From Closterium sp. NIES-65 (taxonomy: Eukaryota; Streptophyta; Zygnematophyceae; Desmidiales; Closteriaceae): a stretch of DNA of 64,000 nucleotides. Both the position numbers and the translations under genes were made by a program. Positions within the stretch are counted from its first letter, which is position 1, and every line of letters begins with the position of its first letter. Shown piece after piece: positions 26,401-40,546 of this stretch. The stretch lies in the NCBI GenBank assembly GCA_948144175.1, contig CANXME010000385.1, positions 39,894-103,893 on the forward strand, read 5' to 3'. A model generated the notes under the pieces. The model worked only from the letters and a program-made list of their open reading frames with translations, was not told where the DNA came from and did not search any database.

Positions 26401-29400
26401 GTTCTTTGTGGTGGTCTTGTTGTCCTTTGTTGGATGTCCTTGGTGTGTTGGTGGGGAGCAATACTGTAGCATAGTAGTGGTTTGGAGCTCTAGAGAACAA
26501 TGACAACATGCACCCCTAGGTCTAGTTGTGGTGTTGTTGTTGTATGAGGTGTTGTTTTTGTTCTTTGTGGTGGTCTTGTTGTCCTTTGTTGGATGTCCTT
26601 GGTGTGTTGGTGGGGAGCAATACTGTAGCATAGTAGTGGTTTGGAGCTCTAGAGAACAATGACAACATGCACCCCTAGGTCTAGTTGTGGTGTTGTTGTT
26701 GTATGAGGTGTTGTTTTTGTTCTTTGTGGTGGTCTTGTTGTCCTTTGTTGGATGTCCTTGGTGTGTTGGTGGGGAGCAATACTGTAGCATAGTAGTGGTT
26801 TGGAGCTCTAGAGAACAATGACAACATGCACCCCTAGGTCTAGTTGTGGTGTTGTTGTTGTATGAGGTGTTGTTTTTGTTCTTTGTGGTGGTCTTGTTGT
26901 CCTTTGTTGGATGTCCTTGGTGTGTTGGTGGGGAGCAATACTGTAGCATAGTAGTGGTTTGGAGCTCTAGAGAACAATGACAACATGCACCCCTAGGTCT
27001 AGTTGTGGTGTTGTTGTTGTATGAGGTGTTGTTTTTGTTCTTTGTGGTGGTCTTGTTGTCCTTTGTTGGATGTCCTTGGTGTGTTGGTGGGGAGCAATAC
27101 TGTAGCATAGTAGTGGTTTGGAGCTCTAGAGAACAATGACAACATGCACCCCTAGGTCTAGTTGTGGTGTTGTTGTTGTATGAGGTGTTGTTTTTGTTCT
27201 TTGTGGTGGTCTTGTTGTCCTTTGTTGGATGTCCTTGGTGTGTTGGTGGGGAGCAATACTGTAGCATAGTAGTGGTTTGGAGCTCTAGAGAACAATGACA
27301 ACATGCACCCCTAGGTCTAGTTGTGGTGTTGTTGTTGTATGAGGTGTTGTTTTTGTTCTTTGTGGTGGTCTTGTTGTCCTTTGTTGGATGTCCTTGGTGT
27401 GTTGGTGGGGAGCAATACTGTAGCATAGTAGTGGTTTGGAGCTCTAGAGAACAATGACAACATGCACCCCTAGGTCTAGTTGTGGTGTTGTTGTTGTATG
27501 AGGTGTTGTTTTTGTTCTTTGTGGTGGTCTTGTTGTCCTTTGTTGGATGTCCTTGGTGTGTTGGTGGGGAGCAATACTGTAGCATAGTAGTGGTTTGGAG
27601 CTCTAGAGAACAATGACAACATGCACCCCTAGGTCTAGTTGTGGTGTTGTTGTTGTATGAGGTGTTGTTTTTGTTCTTTGTGGTGGTCTTGTTGTCCTTT
27701 GTTGGATGTCCTTGGTGTGTTGGTGGGGAGCAATACTGTAGCATAGTAGTGGTTTGGAGCTCTAGAGAACAATGACAACATGCACCCCTAGGTCTAGTTG
27801 TGGTGTTGTTGTTGTATGAGGTGTTGTTTTTGTTCTTTGTGGTGGTCTTGTTGTCCTTTGTTGGATGTCCTTGGTGTGTTGGTGGGGAGCAATACTGTAG
27901 CATAGTAGTGGTTTGGAGCTCTAGAGAACAATGACAACATGCACCCCTAGGTCTAGTTGTGGTGTTGTTGTTGTATGAGGTGTTGTTTTTGTTCTTTGTG
28001 GTGGTCTTGTTGTCCTTTGTTGGATGTCCTTGGTGTGTTGGTGGGGAGCAATACTGTAGCATAGTAGTGGTTTGGAGCTCTAGAGAACAATGACAACATG
28101 CACCCCTAGGTCTAGTTGTGGTGTTGTTGTTGTATGAGGTGTTGTTTTTGTTCTTTGTGGTGGTCTTGTTGTCCTTTGTTGGATGTCCTTGGTGTGTTGG
28201 TGGGGAGCAATACTGTAGCATAGTAGTGGTTTGGAGCTCTAGAGAACAATGACAACATGCACCCCTAGGTCTAGTTGTGGTGTTGTTGTTGTATGAGGTG
28301 TTGTTTTTGTTCTTTGTGGTGGTCTTGTTGTCCTTTGTTGGATGTCCTTGGTGTGTTGGTGGGGAGCAATACTGTAGCATAGTAGTGGTTTGGAGCTCTA
28401 GAGAACAATGACAACATGCACCCCTAGGTCTAGTTGTGGTGTTGTTGTTGTATGAGGTGTTGTTTTTGTTCTTTGTGGTGGTCTTGTTGTCCTTTGTTGG
28501 ATGTCCTTGGTGTGTTGGTGGGGAGCAATACTGTAGCATAGTAGTGGTTTGGAGCTCTAGAGAACAATGACAACATGCACCCCTAGGTCTAGTTGTGGTG
28601 TTGTTGTTGTATGAGGTGTTGTTTTTGTTCTTTGTGGTGGTCTTGTTGTCCTTTGTTGGATGTCCTTGGTGTGTTGGTGGGGAGCAATACTGTAGCATAG
28701 TAGTGGTTTGGAGCTCTAGAGAACAATGACAACATGCACCCCTAGGTCTAGTTGTGGTGTTGTTGTTGTATGAGGTGTTGTTTTTGTTCTTTGTGGTGGT
28801 CTTGTTGTCCTTTGTTGGATGTCCTTGGTGTGTTGGTGGGGAGCAATACTGTAGCATAGTAGTGGTTTGGAGCTCTAGAGAACAATGACAACATGCACCC
28901 CTAGGTCTAGTTGTGGTGTTGTTGTTGTATGAGGTGTTGTTTTTGTTCTTTGTGGTGGTCTTGTTGTCCTTTGTTGGATGTCCTTGGTGTGTTGGTGGGG
29001 AGCAATACTGTAGCATAGTAGTGGTTTGGAGCTCTAGAGAACAATGACAACATGCACCCCTAGGTCTAGTTGTGGTGTTGTTGTTGTATGAGGTGTTGTT
29101 TTTGTTCTTTGTGGTGGTCTTGTTGTCCTTTGTTGGATGTCCTTGGTGTGTTGGTGGGGAGCAATACTGTAGCATAGTAGTGGTTTGGAGCTCTAGAGAA
29201 CAATGACAACATGCACCCCTAGGTCTAGTTGTGGTGTTGTTGTTGTATGAGGTGTTGTTTTTGTTCTTTGTGGTGGTCTTGTTGTCCTTTGTTGGATGTC
29301 CTTGGTGTGTTGGTGGGGAGCAATACTGTAGCATAGTAGTGGTTTGGAGCTCTAGAGAACAATGACAACATGCACCCCTAGGTCTAGTTGTGGTGTTGTT

Positions 29401-32400
29401 GTTGTATGAGGTGTTGTTTTTGTTCTTTGTGGTGGTCTTGTTGTCCTTTGTTGGATGTCCTTGGTGTGTTGGTGGGGAGCAATACTGTAGCATAGTAGTG
29501 GTTTGGAGCTCTAGAGAACAATGACAACATGCACCCCTAGGTCTAGTTGTGGTGTTGTTGTTGTATGAGGTGTTGTTTTTGTTCTTTGTGGTGGTCTTGT
29601 TGTCCTTTGTTGGATGTCCTTGGTGTGTTGGTGGGGAGCAATACTGTAGCATAGTAGTGGTTTGGAGCTCTAGAGAACAATGACAACATGCACCCCTAGG
29701 TCTAGTTGTGGTGTTGTTGTTGTATGAGGTGTTGTTTTTGTTCTTTGTGGTGGTCTTGTTGTCCTTTGTTGGATGTCCTTGGTGTGTTGGTGGGGAGCAA
29801 TACTGTAGCATAGTAGTGGTTTGGAGCTCTAGAGAACAATGACAACATGCACCCCTAGGTCTAGTTGTGGTGTTGTTGTTGTATGAGGTGTTGTTTTTGT
29901 TCTTTGTGGTGGTCTTGTTGTCCTTTGTTGGATGTCCTTGGTGTGTTGGTGGGGAGCAATACTGTAGCATAGTAGTGGTTTGGAGCTCTAGAGAACAATG
30001 ACAACATGCACCCCTAGGTCTAGTTGTGGTGTTGTTGTTGTATGAGGTGTTGTTTTTGTTCTTTGTGGTGGTCTTGTTGTCCTTTGTTGGATGTCCTTGG
30101 TGTGTTGGTGGGGAGCAATACTGTAGCATAGTAGTGGTTTGGAGCTCTAGAGAACAATGACAACATGCACCCCTAGGTCTAGTTGTGGTGTTGTTGTTGT
30201 ATGAGGTGTTGTTTTTGTTCTTTGTGGTGGTCTTGTTGTCCTTTGTTGGATGTCCTTGGTGTGTTGGTGGGGAGCAATACTGTAGCATAGTAGTGGTTTG
30301 GAGCTCTAGAGAACAATGACAACATGCACCCCTAGGTCTAGTTGTGGTGTTGTTGTTGTATGAGGTGTTGTTTTTGTTCTTTGTGGTGGTCTTGTTGTCC
30401 TTTGTTGGATGTCCTTGGTGTGTTGGTGGGGAGCAATACTGTAGCATAGTAGTGGTTTGGAGCTCTAGAGAACAATGACAACATGCACCCCTAGGTCTAG
30501 TTGTGGTGTTGTTGTTGTATGAGGTGTTGTTTTTGTTCTTTGTGGTGGTCTTGTTGTCCTTTGTTGGATGTCCTTGGTGTGTTGGTGGGGAGCAATACTG
30601 TAGCATAGTAGTGGTTTGGAGCTCTAGAGAACAATGACAACATGCACCCCTAGGTCTAGTTGTGGTGTTGTTGTTGTATGAGGTGTTGTTTTTGTTCTTT
30701 GTGGTGGTCTTGTTGTCCTTTGTTGGATGTCCTTGGTGTGTTGGTGGGGAGCAATACTGTAGCATAGTAGTGGTTTGGAGCTCTAGAGAACAATGACAAC
30801 ATGCACCCCTAGGTCTAGTTGTGGTGTTGTTGTTGTATGAGGTGTTGTTTTTGTTCTTTGTGGTGGTCTTGTTGTCCTTTGTTGGATGTCCTTGGTGTGT
30901 TGGTGGGGAGCAATACTGTAGCATAGTAGTGGTTTGGAGCTCTAGAGAACAATGACAACATGCACCCCTAGGTCTAGTTGTGGTGTTGTTGTTGTATGAG
31001 GTGTTGTTTTTGTTCTTTGTGGTGGTCTTGTTGTCCTTTGTTGGATGTCCTTGGTGTGTTGGTGGGGAGCAATACTGTAGCATAGTAGTGGTTTGGAGCT
31101 CTAGAGAACAATGACAACATGCACCCCTAGGTCTAGTTGTGGTGTTGTTGTTGTATGAGGTGTTGTTTTTGTTCTTTGTGGTGGTCTTGTTGTCCTTTGT
31201 TGGATGTCCTTGGTGTGTTGGTGGGGAGCAATACTGTAGCATAGTAGTGGTTTGGAGCTCTAGAGAACAATGACAACATGCACCCCTAGGTCTAGTTGTG
31301 GTGTTGTTGTTGTATGAGGTGTTGTTTTTGTTCTTTGTGGTGGTCTTGTTGTCCTTTGTTGGATGTCCTTGGTGTGTTGGTGGGGAGCAATACTGTAGCA
31401 TAGTAGTGGTTTGGAGCTCTAGAGAACAATGACAACATGCACCCCTAGGTCTAGTTGTGGTGTTGTTGTTGTATGAGGTGTTGTTTTTGTTCTTTGTGGT
31501 GGTCTTGTTGTCCTTTGTTGGATGTCCTTGGTGTGTTGGTGGGGAGCAATACTGTAGCATAGTAGTGGTTTGGAGCTCTAGAGAACAATGACAACATGCA
31601 CCCCTAGGTCTAGTTGTGGTGTTGTTGTTGTATGAGGTGTTGTTTTTGTTCTTTGTGGTGGTCTTGTTGTCCTTTGTTGGATGTCCTTGGTGTGTTGGTG
31701 GGGAGCAATACTGTAGCATAGTAGTGGTTTGGAGCTCTAGAGAACAATGACAACATGCACCCCTAGGTCTAGTTGTGGTGTTGTTGTTGTATGAGGTGTT
31801 GTTTTTGTTCTTTGTGGTGGTCTTGTTGTCCTTTGTTGGATGTCCTTGGTGTGTTGGTGGGGAGCAATACTGTAGCATAGTAGTGGTTTGGAGCTCTAGA
31901 GAACAATGACAACATGCACCCCTAGGTCTAGTTGTGGTGTTGTTGTTGTATGAGGTGTTGTTTTTGTTCTTTGTGGTGGTCTTGTTGTCCTTTGTTGGAT
32001 GTCCTTGGTGTGTTGGTGGGGAGCAATACTGTAGCATAGTAGTGGTTTGGAGCTCTAGAGAACAATGACAACATGCACCCCTAGGTCTAGTTGTGGTGTT
32101 GTTGTTGTATGAGGTGTTGTTTTTGTTCTTTGTGGTGGTCTTGTTGTCCTTTGTTGGATGTCCTTGGTGTGTTGGTGGGGAGCAATACTGTAGCATAGTA
32201 GTGGTTTGGAGCTCTAGAGAACAATGACAACATGCACCCCTAGGTCTAGTTGTGGTGTTGTTGTTGTATGAGGTGTTGTTTTTGTTCTTTGTGGTGGTCT
32301 TGTTGTCCTTTGTTGGATGTCCTTGGTGTGTTGGTGGGGAGCAATACTGTAGCATAGTAGTGGTTTGGAGCTCTAGAGAACAATGACAACATGCACCCCT

Positions 32401-35400
32401 AGGTCTAGTTGTGGTGTTGTTGTTGTATGAGGTGTTGTTTTTGTTCTTTGTGGTGGTCTTGTTGTCCTTTGTTGGATGTCCTTGGTGTGTTGGTGGGGAG
32501 CAATACTGTAGCATAGTAGTGGTTTGGAGCTCTAGAGAACAATGACAACATGCACCCCTAGGTCTAGTTGTGGTGTTGTTGTTGTATGAGGTGTTGTTTT
32601 TGTTCTTTGTGGTGGTCTTGTTGTCCTTTGTTGGATGTCCTTGGTGTGTTGGTGGGGAGCAATACTGTAGCATAGTAGTGGTTTGGAGCTCTAGAGAACA
32701 ATGACAACATGCACCCCTAGGTCTAGTTGTGGTGTTGTTGTTGTATGAGGTGTTGTTTTTGTTCTTTGTGGTGGTCTTGTTGTCCTTTGTTGGATGTCCT
32801 TGGTGTGTTGGTGGGGAGCAATACTGTAGCATAGTAGTGGTTTGGAGCTCTAGAGAACAATGACAACATGCACCCCTAGGTCTAGTTGTGGTGTTGTTGT
32901 TGTATGAGGTGTTGTTTTTGTTCTTTGTGGTGGTCTTGTTGTCCTTTGTTGGATGTCCTTGGTGTGTTGGTGGGGAGCAATACTGTAGCATAGTAGTGGT
33001 TTGGAGCTCTAGAGAACAATGACAACATGCACCCCTAGGTCTAGTTGTGGTGTTGTTGTTGTATGAGGTGTTGTTTTTGTTCTTTGTGGTGGTCTTGTTG
33101 TCCTTTGTTGGATGTCCTTGGTGTGTTGGTGGGGAGCAATACTGTAGCATAGTAGTGGTTTGGAGCTCTAGAGAACAATGACAACATGCACCCCTAGGTC
33201 TAGTTGTGGTGTTGTTGTTGTATGAGGTGTTGTTTTTGTTCTTTGTGGTGGTCTTGTTGTCCTTTGTTGGATGTCCTTGGTGTGTTGGTGGGGAGCAATA
33301 CTGTAGCATAGTAGTGGTTTGGAGCTCTAGAGAACAATGACAACATGCACCCCTAGGTCTAGTTGTGGTGTTGTTGTTGTATGAGGTGTTGTTTTTGTTC
33401 TTTGTGGTGGTCTTGTTGTCCTTTGTTGGATGTCCTTGGTGTGTTGGTGGGGAGCAATACTGTAGCATAGTAGTGGTTTGGAGCTCTAGAGAACAATGAC
33501 AACATGCACCCCTAGGTCTAGTTGTGGTGTTGTTGTTGTATGAGGTGTTGTTTTTGTTCTTTGTGGTGGTCTTGTTGTCCTTTGTTGGATGTCCTTGGTG
33601 TGTTGGTGGGGAGCAATACTGTAGCATAGTAGTGGTTTGGAGCTCTAGAGAACAATGACAACATGCACCCCTAGGTCTAGTTGTGGTGTTGTTGTTGTAT
33701 GAGGTGTTGTTTTTGTTCTTTGTGGTGGTCTTGTTGTCCTTTGTTGGATGTCCTTGGTGTGTTGGTGGGGAGCAATACTGTAGCATAGTAGTGGTTTGGA
33801 GCTCTAGAGAACAATGACAACATGCACCCCTAGGTCTAGTTGTGGTGTTGTTGTTGTATGAGGTGTTGTTTTTGTTCTTTGTGGTGGTCTTGTTGTCCTT
33901 TGTTGGATGTCCTTGGTGTGTTGGTGGGGAGCAATACTGTAGCATAGTAGTGGTTTGGAGCTCTAGAGAACAATGACAACATGCACCCCTAGGTCTAGTT
34001 GTGGTGTTGTTGTTGTATGAGGTGTTGTTTTTGTTCTTTGTGGTGGTCTTGTTGTCCTTTGTTGGATGTCCTTGGTGTGTTGGTGGGGAGCAATACTGTA
34101 GCATAGTAGTGGTTTGGAGCTCTAGAGAACAATGACAACATGCACCCCTAGGTCTAGTTGTGGTGTTGTTGTTGTATGAGGTGTTGTTTTTGTTCTTTGT
34201 GGTGGTCTTGTTGTCCTTTGTTGGATGTCCTTGGTGTGTTGGTGGGGAGCAATACTGTAGCATAGTAGTGGTTTGGAGCTCTAGAGAACAATGACAACAT
34301 GCACCCCTAGGTCTAGTTGTGGTGTTGTTGTTGTATGAGGTGTTGTTTTTGTTCTTTGTGGTGGTCTTGTTGTCCTTTGTTGGATGTCCTTGGTGTGTTG
34401 GTGGGGAGCAATACTGTAGCATAGTAGTGGTTTGGAGCTCTAGAGAACAATGACAACATGCACCCCTAGGTCTAGTTGTGGTGTTGTTGTTGTATGAGGT
34501 GTTGTTTTTGTTCTTTGTGGTGGTCTTGTTGTCCTTTGTTGGATGTCCTTGGTGTGTTGGTGGGGAGCAATACTGTAGCATAGTAGTGGTTTGGAGCTCT
34601 AGAGAACAATGACAACATGCACCCCTAGGTCTAGTTGTGGTGTTGTTGTTGTATGAGGTGTTGTTTTTGTTCTTTGTGGTGGTCTTGTTGTCCTTTGTTG
34701 GATGTCCTTGGTGTGTTGGTGGGGAGCAATACTGTAGCATAGTAGTGGTTTGGAGCTCTAGAGAACAATGACAACATGCACCCCTAGGTCTAGTTGTGGT
34801 GTTGTTGTTGTATGAGGTGTTGTTTTTGTTCTTTGTGGTGGTCTTGTTGTCCTTTGTTGGATGTCCTTGGTGTGTTGGTGGGGAGCAATACTGTAGCATA
34901 GTAGTGGTTTGGAGCTCTAGAGAACAATGACAACATGCACCCCTAGGTCTAGTTGTGGTGTTGTTGTTGTATGAGGTGTTGTTTTTGTTCTTTGTGGTGG
35001 TCTTGTTGTCCTTTGTTGGATGTCCTTGGTGTGTTGGTGGGGAGCAATACTGTAGCATAGTAGTGGTTTGGAGCTCTAGAGAACAATGACAACATGCACC
35101 CCTAGGTCTAGTTGTGGTGTTGTTGTTGTATGAGGTGTTGTTTTTGTTCTTTGTGGTGGTCTTGTTGTCCTTTGTTGGATGTCCTTGGTGTGTTGGTGGG
35201 GAGCAATACTGTAGCATAGTAGTGGTTTGGAGCTCTAGAGAACAATGACAACATGCACCCCTAGGTCTAGTTGTGGTGTTGTTGTTGTATGAGGTGTTGT
35301 TTTTGTTCTTTGTGGTGGTCTTGTTGTCCTTTGTTGGATGTCCTTGGTGTGTTGGTGGGGAGCAATACTGTAGCATAGTAGTGGTTTGGAGCTCTAGAGA

Positions 35401-38400
35401 ACAATGACAACATGCACCCCTAGGTCTAGTTGTGGTGTTGTTGTTGTATGAGGTGTTGTTTTTGTTCTTTGTGGTGGTCTTGTTGTCCTTTGTTGGATGT
35501 CCTTGGTGTGTTGGTGGGGAGCAATACTGTAGCATAGTAGTGGTTTGGAGCTCTAGAGAACAATGACAACATGCACCCCTAGGTCTAGTTGTGGTGTTGT
35601 TGTTGTATGAGGTGTTGTTTTTGTTCTTTGTGGTGGTCTTGTTGTCCTTTGTTGGATGTCCTTGGTGTGTTGGTGGGGAGCAATACTGTAGCATAGTAGT
35701 GGTTTGGAGCTCTAGAGAACAATGACAACATGCACCCCTAGGTCTAGTTGTGGTGTTGTTGTTGTATGAGGTGTTGTTTTTGTTCTTTGTGGTGGTCTTG
35801 TTGTCCTTTGTTGGATGTCCTTGGTGTGTTGGTGGGGAGCAATACTGTAGCATAGTAGTGGTTTGGAGCTCTAGAGAACAATGACAACATGCACCCCTAG
35901 GTCTAGTTGTGGTGTTGTTGTTGTATGAGGTGTTGTTTTTGTTCTTTGTGGTGGTCTTGTTGTCCTTTGTTGGATGTCCTTGGTGTGTTGGTGGGGAGCA
36001 ATACTGTAGCATAGTAGTGGTTTGGAGCTCTAGAGAACAATGACAACATGCACCCCTAGGTCTAGTTGTGGTGTTGTTGTTGTATGAGGTGTTGTTTTTG
36101 TTCTTTGTGGTGGTCTTGTTGTCCTTTGTTGGATGTCCTTGGTGTGTTGGTGGGGAGCAATACTGTAGCATAGTAGTGGTTTGGAGCTCTAGAGAACAAT
36201 GACAACATGCACCCCTAGGTCTAGTTGTGGTGTTGTTGTTGTATGAGGTGTTGTTTTTGTTCTTTGTGGTGGTCTTGTTGTCCTTTGTTGGATGTCCTTG
36301 GTGTGTTGGTGGGGAGCAATACTGTAGCATAGTAGTGGTTTGGAGCTCTAGAGAACAATGACAACATGCACCCCTAGGTCTAGTTGTGGTGTTGTTGTTG
36401 TATGAGGTGTTGTTTTTGTTCTTTGTGGTGGTCTTGTTGTCCTTTGTTGGATGTCCTTGGTGTGTTGGTGGGGAGCAATACTGTAGCATAGTAGTGGTTT
36501 GGAGCTCTAGAGAACAATGACAACATGCACCCCTAGGTCTAGTTGTGGTGTTGTTGTTGTATGAGGTGTTGTTTTTGTTCTTTGTGGTGGTCTTGTTGTC
36601 CTTTGTTGGATGTCCTTGGTGTGTTGGTGGGGAGCAATACTGTAGCATAGTAGTGGTTTGGAGCTCTAGAGAACAATGACAACATGCACCCCTAGGTCTA
36701 GTTGTGGTGTTGTTGTTGTATGAGGTGTTGTTTTTGTTCTTTGTGGTGGTCTTGTTGTCCTTTGTTGGATGTCCTTGGTGTGTTGGTGGGGAGCAATACT
36801 GTAGCATAGTAGTGGTTTGGAGCTCTAGAGAACAATGACAACATGCACCCCTAGGTCTAGTTGTGGTGTTGTTGTTGTATGAGGTGTTGTTTTTGTTCTT
36901 TGTGGTGGTCTTGTTGTCCTTTGTTGGATGTCCTTGGTGTGTTGGTGGGGAGCAATACTGTAGCATAGTAGTGGTTTGGAGCTCTAGAGAACAATGACAA
37001 CATGCACCCCTAGGTCTAGTTGTGGTGTTGTTGTTGTATGAGGTGTTGTTTTTGTTCTTTGTGGTGGTCTTGTTGTCCTTTGTTGGATGTCCTTGGTGTG
37101 TTGGTGGGGAGCAATACTGTAGCATAGTAGTGGTTTGGAGCTCTAGAGAACAATGACAACATGCACCCCTAGGTCTAGTTGTGGTGTTGTTGTTGTATGA
37201 GGTGTTGTTTTTGTTCTTTGTGGTGGTCTTGTTGTCCTTTGTTGGATGTCCTTGGTGTGTTGGTGGGGAGCAATACTGTAGCATAGTAGTGGTTTGGAGC
37301 TCTAGAGAACAATGACAACATGCACCCCTAGGTCTAGTTGTGGTGTTGTTGTTGTATGAGGTGTTGTTTTTGTTCTTTGTGGTGGTCTTGTTGTCCTTTG
37401 TTGGATGTCCTTGGTGTGTTGGTGGGGAGCAATACTGTAGCATAGTAGTGGTTTGGAGCTCTAGAGAACAATGACAACATGCACCCCTAGGTCTAGTTGT
37501 GGTGTTGTTGTTGTATGAGGTGTTGTTTTTGTTCTTTGTGGTGGTCTTGTTGTCCTTTGTTGGATGTCCTTGGTGTGTTGGTGGGGAGCAATACTGTAGC
37601 ATAGTAGTGGTTTGGAGCTCTAGAGAACAATGACAACATGCACCCCTAGGTCTAGTTGTGGTGTTGTTGTTGTATGAGGTGTTGTTTTTGTTCTTTGTGG
37701 TGGTCTTGTTGTCCTTTGTTGGATGTCCTTGGTGTGTTGGTGGGGAGCAATACTGTAGCATAGTAGTGGTTTGGAGCTCTAGAGAACAATGACAACATGC
37801 ACCCCTAGGTCTAGTTGTGGTGTTGTTGTTGTATGAGGTGTTGTTTTTGTTCTTTGTGGTGGTCTTGTTGTCCTTTGTTGGATGTCCTTGGTGTGTTGGT
37901 GGGGAGCAATACTGTAGCATAGTAGTGGTTTGGAGCTCTAGAGAACAATGACAACATGCACCCCTAGGTCTAGTTGTGGTGTTGTTGTTGTATGAGGTGT
38001 TGTTTTTGTTCTTTGTGGTGGTCTTGTTGTCCTTTGTTGGATGTCCTTGGTGTGTTGGTGGGGAGCAATACTGTAGCATAGTAGTGGTTTGGAGCTCTAG
38101 AGAACAATGACAACATGCACCCCTAGGTCTAGTTGTGGTGTTGTTGTTGTATGAGGTGTTGTTTTTGTTCTTTGTGGTGGTCTTGTTGTCCTTTGTTGGA
38201 TGTCCTTGGTGTGTTGGTGGGGAGCAATACTGTAGCATAGTAGTGGTTTGGAGCTCTAGAGAACAATGACAACATGCACCCCTAGGTCTAGTTGTGGTGT
38301 TGTTGTTGTATGAGGTGTTGTTTTTGTTCTTTGTGGTGGTCTTGTTGTCCTTTGTTGGATGTCCTTGGTGTGTTGGTGGGGAGCAATACTGTAGCATAGT

Positions 38401-40387
38401 AGTGGTTTGGAGCTCTAGAGAACAATGACAACATGCACCCCTAGGTCTAGTTGTGGTGTTGTTGTTGTATGAGGTGTTGTTTTTGTTCTTTGTGGTGGTC
38501 TTGTTGTCCTTTGTTGGATGTCCTTGGTGTGTTGGTGGGGAGCAATACTGTAGCATAGTAGTGGTTTGGAGCTCTAGAGAACAATGACAACATGCACCCC
38601 TAGGTCTAGTTGTGGTGTTGTTGTTGTATGAGGTGTTGTTTTTGTTCTTTGTGGTGGTCTTGTTGTCCTTTGTTGGATGTCCTTGGTGTGTTGGTGGGGA
38701 GCAATACTGTAGCATAGTAGTGGTTTGGAGCTCTAGAGAACAATGACAACATGCACCCCTAGGTCTAGTTGTGGTGTTGTTGTTGTATGAGGTGTTGTTT
38801 TTGTTCTTTGTGGTGGTCTTGTTGTCCTTTGTTGGATGTCCTTGGTGTGTTGGTGGGGAGCAATACTGTAGCATAGTAGTGGTTTGGAGCTCTAGAGAAC
38901 AATGACAACATGCACCCCTAGGTCTAGTTGTGGTGTTGTTGTTGTATGAGGTGTTGTTTTTGTTCTTTGTGGTGGTCTTGTTGTCCTTTGTTGGATGTCC
39001 TTGGTGTGTTGGTGGGGAGCAATACTGTAGCATAGTAGTGGTTTGGAGCTCTAGAGAACAATGACAACATGCACCCCTAGGTCTAGTTGTGGTGTTGTTG
39101 TTGTATGAGGTGTTGTTTTTGTTCTTTGTGGTGGTCTTGTTGTCCTTTGTTGGATGTCCTTGGTGTGTTGGTGGGGAGCAATACTGTAGCATAGTAGTGG
39201 TTTGGAGCTCTAGAGAACAATGACAACATGCACCCCTAGGTCTAGTTGTGGTGTTGTTGTTGTATGAGGTGTTGTTTTTGTTCTTTGTGGTGGTCTTGTT
39301 GTCCTTTGTTGGATGTCCTTGGTGTGTTGGTGGGGAGCAATACTGTAGCATAGTAGTGGTTTGGAGCTCTAGAGAACAATGACAACATGCACCCCTAGGT
39401 CTAGTTGTGGTGTTGTTGTTGTATGAGGTGTTGTTTTTGTTCTTTGTGGTGGTCTTGTTGTCCTTTGTTGGATGTCCTTGGTGTGTTGGTGGGGAGCAAT
39501 ACTGTAGCATAGTAGTGGTTTGGAGCTCTAGAGAACAATGACAACATGCACCCCTAGGTCTAGTTGTGGTGTTGTTGTTGTATGAGGTGTTGTTTTTGTT
39601 CTTTGTGGTGGTCTTGTTGTCCTTTGTTGGATGTCCTTGGTGTGTTGGTGGGGAGCAATACTGTAGCATAGTAGTGGTTTGGAGCTCTAGAGAACAATGA
39701 CAACATGCACCCCTAGGTCTAGTTGTGGTGTTGTTGTTGTATGAGGTGTTGTTTTTGTTCTTTGTGGTGGTCTTGTTGTCCTTTGTTGGATGTCCTTGGT
39801 GTGTTGGTGGGGAGCAATACTGTAGCATAGTAGTGGTTTGGAGCTCTAGAGAACAATGACAACATGCACCCCTAGGTCTAGTTGTGGTGTTGTTGTTGTA
39901 TGAGGTGTTGTTTTTGTTCTTTGTGGTGGTCTTGTTGTCCTTTGTTGGATGTCCTTGGTGTGTTGGTGGGGAGCAATACTGTAGCATAGTAGTGGTTTGG
40001 AGCTCTAGAGAACAATGACAACATGCACCCCTAGGTCTAGTTGTGGTGTTGTTGTTGTATGAGGTGTTGTTTTTGTTCTTTGTGGTGGTCTTGTTGTCCT
40101 TTGTTGGATGTCCTTGGTGTGTTGGTGGGGAGCAATACTGTAGCATAGTAGTGGTTTGGAGCTCTAGAGAACAATGACAACATGCACCCCTAGGTCTAGT
40201 TGTGGTGTTGTTGTTGTATGAGGTGTTGTTTTTGTTCTTTGTGGTGGTCTTGTTGTCCTTTGTTGGATGTCCTTGGTGTGTTGGTGGGGAGCAATACTGT
40301 AGCATAGTAGTGGTTTGGAGCTCTAGAGAACAATGACAACATGCACCCCTAGGTCTAGTTGTGGTGTTGTTGTTGTATGAGGTGTTG

Positions 40388-40546
40388 TTTTTGTTCTTTG
40401 TGGTGGTCTTGTTGTCCTTTGTTGGATGTCCTTGGTGTGTTGGTGGGGAGCAATACTGTAGCATAGTAGTGGTTTGGAGCTCTAGAGAACAATGACAGCA
40501 TGCACCCCTAGGTCTAGTTGTGGTGTTGTTGTTGTATGAGGTGTTG
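40388..40546 (+). repeat. Variant monomer 255 (position 111 A to G)
   Basis: The same change as in monomer 72 occurs here, with G at 40,498. It ends the long invariant stretch and is followed by 17 plain monomers before variants become frequent. Confidence 0.94.
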
